NCBI GenBank assembly: GCA_963848955.1
Contig: CAWKFQ010000012.1
Span: forward strand, 124,001 to 188,000
DNA: 64,000 nt
Direction: 5' to 3'
Source: DASUPK01 sp963848955
Lineage (GTDB): Bacteria > Actinomycetota > Thermoleophilia > Solirubrobacterales > 70-9
Below the pieces are notes generated by a model, which made no database searches, had not been told where the DNA came from, and worked only from the letters and a program-made list of their open reading frames with translations. The first letter of the stretch is position 1. The number at the start of each line of letters is the position of its first letter. Positions 37,562 to 46,695 of the stretch are shown piece by piece. The translations under genes and the position numbers were made by a program.

Positions 37562-37869
37562 TGGCAACTGGAACAGCAACTGAAGAGGACGTCTACGAGG
37601 CGCTCGAGGAGGTCATCGACCCCGAGCTCGGGCTCGACTTCGTCTCCCTCGGCCTCGTCTATGACGTGGAGCTCGAGGGCGAAGAGGCCTACATCACCTT
37701 CACGTTGACGACGCCCGCCTGCCCGATCGGCCCGCAGGTCTCAGAGCAGATGCGCGAGTTCGTCGGCCAGCTCCAGGGCATCGGCAAGGTGCACCCGAAG
37801 ATGGTCTTCGACCCGCCCTGGTCCCCGGAGATGATGTCCGAGGACGCGAAGTTCGCTCTGGGCTACTAA
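37561..37869 (+). CDS. Metal-sulfur cluster assembly factor (MIP18/PaaD/SufT-like)
   Basis: 102 aa, whole-length MIP18 (DUF59) domain. EALEEVIDPELGLDFVSLGLVYDVEL and the reactive-Cys motif TTPACPIGP are the family hallmarks. Such proteins help load Fe-S clusters onto targets. The SUF genes lie 22 kb away (59.9-62.9 kb), so this one is encoded apart from them. A terminator-like hairpin follows at 37885. Confidence 0.9.
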   Translation: MATGTATEEDVYEALEEVIDPELGLDFVSLGLVYDVELEGEEAYITFTLTTPACPIGPQVSEQMREFVGQLQGIGKVHPKMVFDPPWSPEMMSEDAKFALGY

Positions 37870-37884
37870 ACGGCTTGGCTATGC

Positions 37885-37906
37885 GGTTTGCGCCATTGGC
37901 GAAACC
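37885..37906 (+). terminator. Terminator-like hairpin
   Basis: GGTTT-g-CGCC / ATT loop / GGCG-AAACC, a 9-bp stem with one bulged G, 15 bp after the stop of the Fe-S assembly gene. No U-run follows, as is usual in GC-rich actinobacteria. It also marks the left edge of the accessory patch. Confidence 0.45.
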
Positions 37907-37945
37907 CCGGCTGTAGCCGAAAATGTAGCCCGGAGGGCGTCAACG

Positions 37946-38250
37946 GTGAGCGAGAGGCGCGAAACACGGGGTGAGCGCCAGCAGCATCTCGCTGCAGAGG
38001 CACTGGCAGCGCAAAAGTCCGGTGAGTGGGATCCCGCTCCTGCGGGCGCGTCTGCTGCTGCCGATGAGAAGGCAGCGGTCAGGAGACGTGAATGGGCCGA
38101 GACGGTCAGCGCCGTGAACTCGGCGAAGGATTGGGCGCGGTTTGAACGCGAAATGTTGGACGAGGCGAAGGCACGCAAGGAACCCAGCAGGCCGAGACCG
38201 CGCTCGACCTCAGCGACCTGACAGCGATTGGAGACGCGGACCTGAACTGA
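37946..38250 (+). CDS. Hypothetical protein (frameshift at ~38182)
   Basis: ~101 aa, GTG start. Helical and Arg/Glu-rich: GERQQHLAAEALAAQKSGEWDP..., EWAETVSAVNSAKDWARFEREML. One C seems to be missing from the CCC at ~38182; restoring it gives EPQQAETALDLSDLTAIGDADLN and a stop at 38250, 2 bp before the next ORF. As read, it ends in Arg/Ser-rich nonsense at 38221. No family recognised. Confidence 0.42.
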
Positions 38251-38252
38251 CG

Positions 38253-38360
38253 ATGACCTTCCGCGACCTCGTCGACGCGCTCCGCTCCGACCCGGAAGTC
38301 CAACGCCGGTTCACCGAGGCGATCGATAAGGCGCAGCGGTGCAACAGACGTTTCCCATAG
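38253..38360 (+). pseudogene. Truncated 5' fragment of an unknown gene
   Basis: 35 codons: MTFRDLVDALRSDPEVQRRF then TEAIDKAQRCNRRFP and a stop. The N-terminal part looks like the start of a longer globular protein; from ~38337 the sequence changes character (more A/T, no coding signal). I read this as a gene cut by recombination. It starts 2 bp after the preceding gene, as in an operon. Confidence 0.4.
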
Positions 38361-38799
38361 GGTTATCCAGAAGCCCGAATTGGCAATCAACAGGAAACAG
38401 TGGAAGGAGTTTCTTATGGAGCGACTTCTCGCCGTGGCCGCACCCAATGGGTCTCCAGCACTGGTGGCCTAGCCGGGAGCCGGAGCGGCCGCGTCGTGCT
38501 GGGCGTCGAGATAGGCGCCGAGCAACCCGGCAACCCGCTGCTCTGTGCCCGTCACCGAATGGCCGTAGCGCCTACACGGTGCCCAGCAACGGTCCATCTG
38601 TCGAGCAGGTCCTCGACGTCTGGTATCGGAGGCGCGGATGCCGGTGAGGCTCCGTCTCGCACCGCGCTGTCCGAACCCTGCGCGACCCGGCTCACGGAGA
38701 TGCGACAAGCATCAGCGCCAGTACGAGCGCGGTTGTTCTGAAGTGGCCTGCCGGGTCCGCTCCGGTGCGGCCCGCCCGGCGTGCTAGGCGGGATAGCTC
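38361..38799. other. Gene-poor stretch with gene debris
   Basis: No intact gene. It holds the fragment listed separately at 38638-38787 and, on the minus strand, two short coding-like pieces in different frames (PDVEDLLDRWTVAGHRVGAT around 38620-38560, and VTGTEQRVAGLLGAYLDAQ around 38550-38480). Base composition is less even than in the flanks. Looks like decayed mobile or phage DNA. Confidence 0.4.
38638..38787 (+). pseudogene. HNH-endonuclease-like N-terminal fragment
   Basis: 49 codons from ATG 38638. CPNPARPGSRRCDKHQRQYERG resembles the Cys/His ribbon at the start of phage-type HNH endonucleases, but one Cys pair is degraded and the HNH catalytic part is absent. The frame ends in Arg/Ala-rich sequence. 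Could be chance similarity; confidence is low. Confidence 0.28.
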
Positions 38800-39537
38800 C
38801 TACGCCACGCGGCGGAGGTAGCCGCCGGGGTTGTAGGTCATGAAGAACTTCTCGCACTCGCGGTCGACCTCAAACCTGCGGTCGGCGGCCAAGAACTCTT
38901 CCACGGCCTCCATTGGGCCGGGTCCGAACTGCGGGAGCACGGGATGCCCGTTGAGATTGGTGTCCTCGACCACGAGGTAACTGCCCGGGGTGACAAGGTC
39001 CGCATAAGCCGCCAGCTCGTGGTGGACGTGGGAGTAGCCGTGGTCGGAGTCGAGCGTGACGAGCACGGGCGAGTCGTCACCGACGAGCCGCCGGACTTCG
39101 TCGACGGTCTCCGGCGCGGTCGACGAGCCGAAAATGTGCGTGATGCGCGGGTGATCAGGCCGCCCCTCGACCACCGCGATATCGATGGTCACGATCTGCC
39201 CATGGTCGAGGACGTCGCAGAGGCCGGCGAAGTACAGTGCGCTCCCGCCCCGGGCCGTCCCAGTCTCCACGACGACGGCTGGCCGGACCCGGTGCAGGAG
39301 CTCCTGGTAGATCCACAGGTCCATCGGGCACTTGTTGACCGGGACTCCCATCCAAGTCGCCAAACCGCTGGTCGAGATCGGCGGTCGCCCGATCCTCGTC
39401 GCCTCCAAACGCTTCTGAAGGGAGTAATAGAAGAGGCGGTGGAACTCGGCCACGATGGCGGGTTCAGTGTGACGCGCACGCCGAGCGGCGAGCGCGGCGA
39501 GGGCGAGCGTTGGCAGTTCCCGCAGGCGGTGTCGCAC
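38800..39537 (-). CDS. CmcI/RMT-type class I methyltransferase family protein
   Basis: 245 aa, GTG start. Fits the cephalosporin hydroxylase (CmcI) / rhamnosyl O-methyltransferase family: WMGVPVNKCPMDLWIYQELL, SAM-binding VVVETGTARGGSALYFA, VTIDI, TLDSDHGYSHVHHEL with the metal-binding Asp, and YLVVEDTNLNGHPV. Likely methylates a sugar or small-molecule hydroxyl. No glycosyltransferase is next to it, so the acceptor is unknown. In the accessory patch, probably acquired. Confidence 0.85.
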   Translation of the reverse strand: MRHRLRELPTLALAALAARRARHTEPAIVAEFHRLFYYSLQKRLEATRIGRPPISTSGLATWMGVPVNKCPMDLWIYQELLHRVRPAVVVETGTARGGSALYFAGLCDVLDHGQIVTIDIAVVEGRPDHPRITHIFGSSTAPETVDEVRRLVGDDSPVLVTLDSDHGYSHVHHELAAYADLVTPGSYLVVEDTNLNGHPVLPQFGPGPMEAVEEFLAADRRFEVDRECEKFFMTYNPGGYLRRVA

Positions 39538-39941
39538 GGCCCGGGAGCGTAACGGCTAGCGGGACGGGCACGGGCCGATCGACGCGACGCCGGGGCGGCT
39601 ATACCCGCGGCCCCTACGACATTGGTCATAGAGACACCGAGCGCTGATCGCCGGTGAGGCGAAGGGGAGGGTTGCGGCTCGGTTTCTATGAGTCTGGAAA
39701 TCGCCAATTGCTTCAATAAGAAGAAAGCCCATATTTCCATCGGGAAGACGGGGAATGATGGAGAAGGGACTAGCGGTTTCTTGTCAAGGCGGCACCTCAA
39801 CGTTGCGCGGCGGCTGCGCGGGTGCTGGGGGTCCACCCCCACCCCCGCGAATCGGGGCCGCCGCCTGTGCGGCCTCAGTGCGAAGATCAAGTTCCATAAG
39901 ACCAAAGGCGTGCGGCCGAAGAGAAGAAGGAGTTCGCCGAG
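39538..39941. other. Intergenic stretch, A/T-rich patch and GC hairpins
   Basis: No convincing gene; short open frames here lack coding character. 39660-39770 is notably A/T-rich for this chromosome. 39826-39843 contains a perfect GGGGGT-cc-ACCCCC hairpin, next to a GCGCGG-cggct-GCGCGG repeat. A structured leader of the downstream hydrolase, or an integration scar, are both possible. Confidence 0.4.
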
Positions 39942-40838
39942 ATGAACCTCACTGACCACGCCGGAGTCCGGCTCACACACGGCAAGCCCAAGGTCAACGG
40001 CGTGGAGATCCACTACGCGATCGGCGGCGCCGGCGAGCCGGTGTTCTTGCTGCACGGCGTGCCGAAGACCATGTCGTACTGGCGCCACGTCGTGCCGCTG
40101 CTGACCCCGCACTACACCGTCATCGCGGTCGACAACCGAGGCTTCGGCGGCTCCCAGCGCCCCCTGACCGGCTACGACACCGCCACGATGGCCGGTGACG
40201 TCGCCGAACTGGCCACCCACCTGGGCTTCGACCAGTTCCGCGTCGCCGGCGAGGACTGGGGCGCGGCCATCGCCTACGCCGTCGCCGCCTTCCACCGGCC
40301 CCGGGTGCAGCAACTGGTGTTCCAGGAAACGCTCCTACCAGGATTGCCAGCCGGCCCAGGATTGCCAGGCGGCGAACACGACCCCTCGCTCGCCGCCGAC
40401 GACATCCGCACCGGCTGGCACTTCAGCTTCTTCAGCCTGCCGAACCTGCCCGAGCTGCTGCTGGCCGGGCGGGAACGGCCGTTCTGGACGTACTACGCCA
40501 GACGCCAGATGTGGGACCCCAGCGCGCTGGCCGAGGAGGACATCGACGAAATGGTGCACTCGGCCGAGCAGCCGGGCGGCACCAGGGCCATCTTGGAGAT
40601 GTACCGCGCCCGCCAGACCGACGCCGAACAGAACCGCCCGCATTACGCCGACCCGATCAGCTGCCCGGTCCTGGCCGTCGGCGCGCAGGCCTATCTCGGG
40701 GACGAAGTATCCAAACAGCTCGCGCAAGTGGCCCGCGACGTCCGCGGCGCCGTCATCCCCGCGTCCGGTCACAACATCGCGCTGGAGAACCCGGCCGCCC
40801 TGGCCCAGGCCTACCTCGACTTCTTCGCAGGCGGCTAA
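39942..40838 (+). CDS. Alpha/beta hydrolase, epoxide hydrolase/dehalogenase-like
   Basis: 298 aa, preceded by GAAGGAG. HGVP oxyanion motif, VDNRGFGGSQRP, and the nucleophile elbow GEDWGA with Asp as nucleophile, as in epoxide hydrolases and haloacetate dehalogenases. The late His is in PASGHNIALE. A cap domain (residues ~135-220) contains the expected Tyr/Trp residues. Substrate not predictable. Has an odd repeated LPGLPAGPGLPGG insertion near residue 130, perhaps from a small duplication. Confidence 0.87.
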   Translation: MNLTDHAGVRLTHGKPKVNGVEIHYAIGGAGEPVFLLHGVPKTMSYWRHVVPLLTPHYTVIAVDNRGFGGSQRPLTGYDTATMAGDVAELATHLGFDQFRVAGEDWGAAIAYAVAAFHRPRVQQLVFQETLLPGLPAGPGLPGGEHDPSLAADDIRTGWHFSFFSLPNLPELLLAGRERPFWTYYARRQMWDPSALAEEDIDEMVHSAEQPGGTRAILEMYRARQTDAEQNRPHYADPISCPVLAVGAQAYLGDEVSKQLAQVARDVRGAVIPASGHNIALENPAALAQAYLDFFAGG

Positions 40839-40972
40839 GCCGCGGGTTCAGCCATGCTCGGGTACTAGCGCGCAAACGGGCGACTTCTTATGGACCCCGG
40901 GTGCCGAATGGGTCCCGCACCCGCCGGGTGAGCGATTAGTTTGCCTCGCCTCCCCGGTCTACTTTGGTGAGC

Positions 40973-42011
40973 ATGACGATCACGTCGACAACCCTGAAGG
41001 GGGAGCAGGAGCTGCTCGAGGCAGCTCAGGGTGGCGACGAGGGCAGCTTTCGCCACATCGTCGAGCGGCACCGCGCCGAGCTCCACGCACACTGCTACAG
41101 GATGCTGGGCTCGCTCGAGGATGCCGAGGACGCGCTTCAGGAAACCCTCCTGCGCGCCTGGCGCGGGCTGGCCGGGTTCGAGGGTCGAAGCTCGTCTCGT
41201 TCCTGGCTCTACAGGATCGCAACCAACGCCTGCCTGGACGCGATCGCACGACGGCCCAAGCGCGTCCTGCCGGTCGACTACGGCCCGCCGAGTGACGAGC
41301 ACGACCCGGGCGAGCCGCTCGTCGAGTCGGTGTGGGTCGAGCCGTACCCCGATGAGACGCTCGGGCTTGAGGACGGCTATGCCGCGCCCGAGGCTCGCTA
41401 CGAGCAGCGCGAGGCCGTCGAGCTCGCCTTCGTCGCCGCGCTTCAGCACCTGCCGGCACGACAGCGCGCCGTTCTCATCCTCCGCGAGGTGCTCGGGTTC
41501 TCCGCGCGCGAGGTGTCACAGTCGCTGGACACGACCGTTGCATCGGTGAACAGCGCCCTGCAGCGGGCCCGCAAGACGATCGACGAGCGGCTTCCCGAGC
41601 GGAGCCAGCAGGCCACCCTGCGCTCAATCGGCGACCAGCGGGTCAGCGAGCTCGTCGAGGGGTACGTCGAAGCCTGGGCGCGGGGCGACGTCGACGCGCT
41701 ACACGCACTGCTGACCGGTGACGCCGTCTTCTCGATGCCCCCATGGGCGAGCTGGTGGCGGGGCCGGGAGACGATCGCTGCGATGGCGAGTGCCGCCGTC
41801 GAGGTTTGCGGCGGGTCGCGCACCGTGGCGACTCGCGCCAACGGGCAGCCGGCCGTCGCCTACTACGGCCAGAGTGACGAGAACGGGCCCCCATACGGCC
41901 TCGGCGATCGACGTCCTCACCTTCGATGGCGCACGGATCACCGAGATCACTGCCTTCGTCACCCCCGAGATCTTTCCGCGCTTCGGCCTGCCCTCGCTGG
42001 TTGCGCCATGA
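40973..42011 (+). CDS. ECF sigma factor with C-terminal SnoaL-like domain (frameshift at 41888-41892)
   Basis: 345 aa when repaired; ATG 40973, with GTG/TTG just upstream possible. Sigma region 2 (FRHIVERHRAELHAHCYRMLGS...DAEDALQE), region 4 (LPARQRAVLILREVLGFSAREV, ...SVNSALQRARKTI), then an NTF2/SnoaL-like control domain (VSELVEGYVEAWARGDVDALHALL). A run of five C at 41888-41892 should be four: then it reads ENGPHTASAIDVLTFDGARI...FGLPSLVAP. This architecture has no separate anti-sigma; the C-terminal domain regulates it (family knowledge). Confidence 0.88.
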
Positions 42012-42045
42012 GCAGGTCGCTAATTTGGCTTTGTCCTGAGTCCTG

Positions 42046-42053
42046 ACAATTGT
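42046..42053 (+). promoter_or_regulatory. Candidate ROK operator in a palindrome-rich leader
   Basis: ACAATTGT, a perfect 8-bp palindrome, lies 75 bp before the ROK gene. A second small inverted repeat, GGAG-ttc-CTCC, is at 42068-42078, and TTGACA at 42085-42090 could be a -35 box. Together they suggest an autoregulated promoter. Sequence pattern only. Confidence 0.3.
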
Positions 42054-42120
42054 TGTGCCTTTTTGAAGGAGTTCCTCCGTACTCTTGACAAACACTCCCG
42101 GGTCGATAAGGGTCCGGCCG

Positions 42121-43338
42121 GTGGAATCGTCGGATTCCGGATCGCTTCGGTCGCTCAGGGAGCTGAACCGCGGTCGCGTCGTCGACGCACTGCGTGACCG
42201 AGGCCGCGCGAGCCGGGCGGAGATAGCGCGCGCCACCGGGCTCTCCCGCTCGACGGTCTCGAGCATCGTCTCCGACCTGATCGACTCCGGACTCCTCACC
42301 GAGCAGCGCGACGCGCTCGGCGTCGCTCATGGGGAAGCCGGCGGACGGCCGCCCGTGCTGCTCTCGCTCGACCCCTCGGCGGGCCTGGCCGTCGGCATCG
42401 ACTTCGGCCATACGCACCTCCGGGTGGCGGTATCCGATCTCTCCCACGAGGTACTGGCGGAGACGCGGCGCGAGCTCGACGTCGATCACTCCGCCGATCA
42501 GGGCCTCGACGCCGCCGCGGAGCTCGTCGATCAGGTCCTGGAGGAAGGGAAGGTCGACCGGAACGGCGTGCTCGGGGTCGGAATGGGGCTCCCCGGCCCG
42601 ATCGACAGCTCGACAAGGACCGTTGGCTCATCCTCGATCCTCCCGGGCTGGGTGGGAGTGGACGCGGCAGCGGAGATGGGACGCCGCCTGCGGCTGCCCG
42701 TCCACGTCGAGAACGACGCCAATCTCGGGGCGCTCGCGGAGTACGTCTGGGGCTCGGGCAGGGGGCACTCCGACGTCATCTACATCAAGCTTTCCTCCGG
42801 CGTCGGTGCCGGCCTCCTGCTCGGCGGCCGCCTGCACGAGGGCGCCGGGGGGACCGCCGGCGAGATCGGCCACACGCCCGCCCAGCAGGGGACCGCGATC
42901 TGCCGCTGCGGCAGCCGGGGCTGTCTGGAGACGGTCGCCTCAGCGCGTGCCATCGCCGAGCAGCTCGGCGCCAGCCGCGGCGAGCCCGTCTCGACGCGGG
43001 AGCTGCTGCGGCTGACGGCCGAGGGGGACCCCGCGGCAGTCCGGCTGATCGCCGAGGCCGGCAGGGAGATCGGAGTCGCACTCGCCGGGCTCTGCAATCT
43101 GATCAACCCCGACTGCGTGATCATCGGCGGCGATCTGAGCGCCGCCGGCGAGCTGATCACCGAGCCGGTCTTCGAGTCGATCCGCCGCTACGCGATCACG
43201 AACGCGGCCGAACAGGTCACCGTGGTCGCGGGAGTGCTCGGAGAGCGGGCCGAGCTCCTCGGCGCACTGGCCCTCGTCCTTCACGCGGGCGACGGGCTGC
43301 TTGCGCCGATCGGCTCGCCCCAGGAGGTGGCTGCATGA
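42121..43338 (+). CDS. ROK-family transcriptional repressor (NagC/XylR type)
   Basis: 405 aa from GTG 42121 (TTG 42085 also possible, but overlaps a likely -35 box). N-terminal winged helix: GRASRAEIARATGLSRSTVSSIVSDLI. ROK kinase-like domain: GIDFGHTHLRVAVSD, VGMGLPGPID, ENDANLGALAEY, and the zinc signature CRCGSRGCLE. Placed just upstream of a sugar ABC transporter on the same strand, it is the likely sugar-responsive repressor of that operon. Confidence 0.9.
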   Translation: MESSDSGSLRSLRELNRGRVVDALRDRGRASRAEIARATGLSRSTVSSIVSDLIDSGLLTEQRDALGVAHGEAGGRPPVLLSLDPSAGLAVGIDFGHTHLRVAVSDLSHEVLAETRRELDVDHSADQGLDAAAELVDQVLEEGKVDRNGVLGVGMGLPGPIDSSTRTVGSSSILPGWVGVDAAAEMGRRLRLPVHVENDANLGALAEYVWGSGRGHSDVIYIKLSSGVGAGLLLGGRLHEGAGGTAGEIGHTPAQQGTAICRCGSRGCLETVASARAIAEQLGASRGEPVSTRELLRLTAEGDPAAVRLIAEAGREIGVALAGLCNLINPDCVIIGGDLSAAGELITEPVFESIRRYAITNAAEQVTVVAGVLGERAELLGALALVLHAGDGLLAPIGSPQEVAA

Positions 43339-43415
43339 GCCGCAGCCGAGAGATTTGAAACCAACACAGAGAGGAACGGAAGTGATAAAGAGGACCCGAG
43401 AGGAGGAGGTGCTTG

Positions 43416-44555
43416 ATGTCTAGATCCAAGAGCTGGGCTCGTGGCGCCGTGTTATCGGTAGCGGCGCTGGTGATCGGGCTCGGCCTGGCCGCCTGTGGAG
43501 GCGACAGTGGCGGAGGGGGGCCGAAAGTGGCCCTGCTCCTGCCCGAGTCCAAGACGACCAGGTACGAGGCGCACGATCACCCGGAGTTCGAGGCCGCATT
43601 GAAGTCCGCATGCTCGGACTGCGATCTGATCTACAGCAACGCCAACCAGGACGCGTCTCAGCAGCAGAGTCAGATGGAGGCGGCGCTCACCGATGGAGCC
43701 GACGTGGTCGTTCTCGACCCGGTGGACTCCGCCTCGGCAGCGTCGATGGTCCAGCTGGCGAAGCAGCAGGACGTGCCGGTCGTCAGCTATGACCGTCTGA
43801 TCCTGGATACGCCGGATGTGGCCGCATACGTCTCGTTCGACAATGTCAGGGTCGGTCAGCTGCAGGGCGAGGCCCTGTCCAAGAAGCTGGCTGACGACGG
43901 CAACCCGAACGGGCCGATCGTGCGCATCAACGGCTCGCCCACGGACAACAACGCCAAGCTGTTCGGCGAAGGCGCTGCTTCGGCCTTCAGCCAGGCAGGT
44001 GTCCAGGTCGCCAAGGAGTACGACACCCCCGACTGGAGCCCCGACCAGGCCCAGACGGAGATGGACCAGGCGATCACGGCGCTCGGCAAGACCGGGTTCA
44101 AGGGCGTCTACGCGATGAACGACGGCACCGCAGGCGGCGCGATCGCCGCGATGGAGGCCGCCGGCGTCGATCCGACGACGGTCCCGACCACCGGTCAGGA
44201 CGCGGAGCTCGATGCGGTCCAGCGGATCCTCGCTGGAAGCCAGTTCATGACGGTGTACAAGGCGACCAAGCCTGAGGCCGAGACCTCAGCGAAGATCGCG
44301 GTGGCCTTGGCCAACGGCGACCCCATCCCGACTGGTCTGATCGTTCAGCAGACGAAGACCAACAACGGCTCGACGGATGTGCCGTCGTTCCTGCTCACGC
44401 CGCAAGCGGCCGACAAGACCAACATCAAGTCGGTGACCTACGGCGGCCAGCCGCTGATCGGAGCGGACGGTTACTGGACCCCACAGGAGGTCTGCACCGC
44501 GCAGTTCCAGTCGGCCTGCCAGGCAGGCTGGGATCAGCTGAGCAAGGTGAAGTAG
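43416..44555 (+). CDS. Sugar ABC transporter substrate-binding lipoprotein (xylose/ChvE-like)
   Basis: 379 aa, strong ribosome site AGGAGGAGGT before ATG 43416. Signal sequence with lipobox LAACG. Periplasmic-binding protein fold type I: VALLLPESKTTRYE, DGADVVVLDPVDSASAASMVQLA, PVVSYDRLI, YAMNDGTAGGAIAAMEAAG, and TGQDAELDAVQRILAG. The DR and D/N residues match xylose-type binders. First gene of the transporter operon; the ATPase follows after 4 bp. Confidence 0.92.
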   Translation: MSRSKSWARGAVLSVAALVIGLGLAACGGDSGGGGPKVALLLPESKTTRYEAHDHPEFEAALKSACSDCDLIYSNANQDASQQQSQMEAALTDGADVVVLDPVDSASAASMVQLAKQQDVPVVSYDRLILDTPDVAAYVSFDNVRVGQLQGEALSKKLADDGNPNGPIVRINGSPTDNNAKLFGEGAASAFSQAGVQVAKEYDTPDWSPDQAQTEMDQAITALGKTGFKGVYAMNDGTAGGAIAAMEAAGVDPTTVPTTGQDAELDAVQRILAGSQFMTVYKATKPEAETSAKIAVALANGDPIPTGLIVQQTKTNNGSTDVPSFLLTPQAADKTNIKSVTYGGQPLIGADGYWTPQEVCTAQFQSACQAGWDQLSKVK

Positions 44556-44559
44556 AAGA

Positions 44560-45439
44560 ATGAGTCCCCGAATGGCGCGAGGAGAGGCAAAGTCGAACGG
44601 CGAAGGCAACGGTGCCGCGACCGAGCATCTCCTCGCGCTGCGGGGGTTCTCAAAGAGCTTCGGGCCCGTCCGGGCCCTGCACGAGGTCGATTTCGAGGTC
44701 GATGCCGGCGAGATCGTCGCGATGGTCGGCGACAACGGGGCCGGCAAGAGCACCCTGATCAAGGCGATCGACGGCGTCCAGCCGCCCGGACAGCGGGGAC
44801 GCCTATTTCGACGGCAAGAAGGTCACGATCTCCTCGCCCCAGATCGCGGAGCGACTCGGCATCGCCACCGTCTTCCAGGACCTGGCGCTGTGCGACAACC
44901 TCGACGTGGTCGCGAACCTCTTCCTCGGCAAAGAGCTCGTGGACGGCGTTCCGGTCCACGTGCTCGACGAGGTCGACATGGAACAGCGTTCCAAAGAGCT
45001 TCTGAGCGACCTCTCGGTGACGACGCTGGGCAGCGTTCGCACCGAGGTCGGCAGTCTCTCAGGTGGCCAGCGCCAGTCGGTGGCGATTGCCCGCACCCTG
45101 ATCGGCCAGCCCAAGGTGGTGCTCTTCGACGAGCCGACCGCAGCGCTCGGTGTCCAACAGACGGCCCAGGTGCTCGGCCTGGTGAAGCGGCTCAAGGACG
45201 AGGGCCTCGGGATCGTGATGATCAGCCACAACCTCGAGGATGTCTTCCAGGTCGCCGACCGGATCATCGTCCTGCGCCTCGGCGAGCGGGTGGCGACCTT
45301 CGATCGCGAGAAGACGACCCCAGAGCAGGTCGTCGGCGCGATCACCGGCGCCGACACCGCGGAGATGCGGCGCATTGAGGATGAGACCGAGAAGAAGCTG
45401 GGCGGCGACGACGCCCCGAAGGAGGAGACCGATGAATGA
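44560..45439 (+). CDS. Sugar ABC transporter ATPase (frameshift at ~44788)
   Basis: 292 aa when repaired. Walker A GDNGAGKST, Q-loop VFQDLALCDN, signature LSGGQRQSVAIART, Walker B VVLFDEPTAALG, H-loop MISHN. An extra G at 44788/44789 breaks the frame just after the Walker A region (VQPP then DSGDAYFDGKKVTISSPQ). Only one ATPase domain, so it is a half-length (XylG-type N-half) protein. Couples ATP hydrolysis to sugar import with the permease 12 bp on. Confidence 0.9.
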
Positions 45440-45451
45440 GGAGGTGATCTC

Positions 45452-46660
45452 GTGGAAGGCGGCGCATTCGCACAGCTGAGGGCGTTCGGCAAGGATGCGC
45501 GGAGCGGGGTCCTCGGGCGAATCCTGCGCGGAGACGTCGGATACCTTCAGGTCTTCCTCGCGCTCGGCCTGATCTGGACGGTCTTCCAGCTCGCCAACGA
45601 CCGCTTCCTCACCGCGACCAACCTCACCAACCTGTTGCTTCAGGTCACGGCCATCGGGATCATCTCGATCGGAGTCGTGCTCGTGCTACTGCTCGGCGAG
45701 ATCGATCTCTCGATCGGGGCGGTGAGCGGCCTGTGCGCCGGGATCATGGCGGTGCTCACCGTCCAGCACGGCTGGTCGCCGACGCTGGCGATTCTCATCG
45801 GCCTCCTGGCCGGCACGGCGATCGGGTTGATCAACGGGTTCTTCAACACCTACTTCGGCATCCCGTCTTTTGTGGTGACGCTCGCGGGATTGATCGCCTG
45901 GCAGGGAGCCTTACTCCTCGTGCTGGGAGACACCGGCACGATCAACCTGCCGCCCAGCGTCATCACCGATCTGACCAGCACGTTCTACGGGGCCGGGGTG
46001 GGATGGACCCTCGCCGTGGTCGTGACGGCAGGCACGCTGGGAGCCGGGCTGCTCTCACGTCGCCGCCGACAACGGGCCGGCCTGGAACCGCCGCCGCTCG
46101 CAGGGCTCGTGTTCCGCACAGTGCTCGTCGGTGCCGCGATGTTCATCGGGGTCGCGATCCTGCTCTCCGATCGAGGGGTGCCGCTGGCGGCAATCATCCT
46201 GCTCGGCCTCACCGGGCTGTTCGCGTTCATCACCGAGCGAACCCGGTTCGGTAGGCACATATATGCGGTGGGGGGCAATGCCGAGGCGGCTCGGCGTGCA
46301 GGGATCCGGGTCACCCGGGTCCGGGTCACCGTCTTCGCCATCGGCGCGACGATGGCGGGGGCCGGCGGAATCATGGCCGCGTCGCGGCTGATCGCCGTCA
46401 ACCAGTCATCGGGTTCGGGCGACGTCCTGCTGAATGCGATCGCCGGCCCCGTGATCGCGGGCACCAGCCTGTTCGGAGGCCGCGGCTCGGTCTGGTCGGC
46501 GCTGCTCGGGGCGCTCGTGATCGGCTCGATCTCGAACGGCATCAACCTGCTCGGACTGGAGTCGTCGGTGAGGTTCATGATCACCGGCGGAGTCCTGCTC
46601 GCCGCAGTGACGCTCGACGCCCTGAGCCGGCGCCGGCGCTCGGCGGTCTCGGTCGGTTAG
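45452..46660 (+). CDS. Sugar ABC transporter permease (XylH-like)
   Basis: 402 aa, GTG start after GAGGAGG. About ten hydrophobic helices. Family motifs: LLLGEIDLSIGAVSGLCAG, TYFGIPSFVVTLAG, GRHIYAVGGNAEAARRAGI, and GTSLFGGRGSVWSALLGALVIG. The length, and the extra hydrophobic stretch around residues 185-260 with an Arg-rich loop, are typical of the XylH branch. Last gene of the ROK/sugar operon. Confidence 0.92.
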   Translation: MEGGAFAQLRAFGKDARSGVLGRILRGDVGYLQVFLALGLIWTVFQLANDRFLTATNLTNLLLQVTAIGIISIGVVLVLLLGEIDLSIGAVSGLCAGIMAVLTVQHGWSPTLAILIGLLAGTAIGLINGFFNTYFGIPSFVVTLAGLIAWQGALLLVLGDTGTINLPPSVITDLTSTFYGAGVGWTLAVVVTAGTLGAGLLSRRRRQRAGLEPPPLAGLVFRTVLVGAAMFIGVAILLSDRGVPLAAIILLGLTGLFAFITERTRFGRHIYAVGGNAEAARRAGIRVTRVRVTVFAIGATMAGAGGIMAASRLIAVNQSSGSGDVLLNAIAGPVIAGTSLFGGRGSVWSALLGALVIGSISNGINLLGLESSVRFMITGGVLLAAVTLDALSRRRRSAVSVG

Positions 46661-46695
46661 GCCGCTTCGCTCCGTCCGCAGCCCAGGGTTGTTCC

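Noticed and set aside
37907..37945. TGTAGCC direct repeat as an attachment site
   Set aside because: Only 7 bp, two copies 14 bp apart, no tRNA or integrase nearby.
39688..39945. 85-codon frame before the alpha/beta hydrolase
   Set aside because: Mixed composition across an A/T patch and hairpins, no protein-like pattern.
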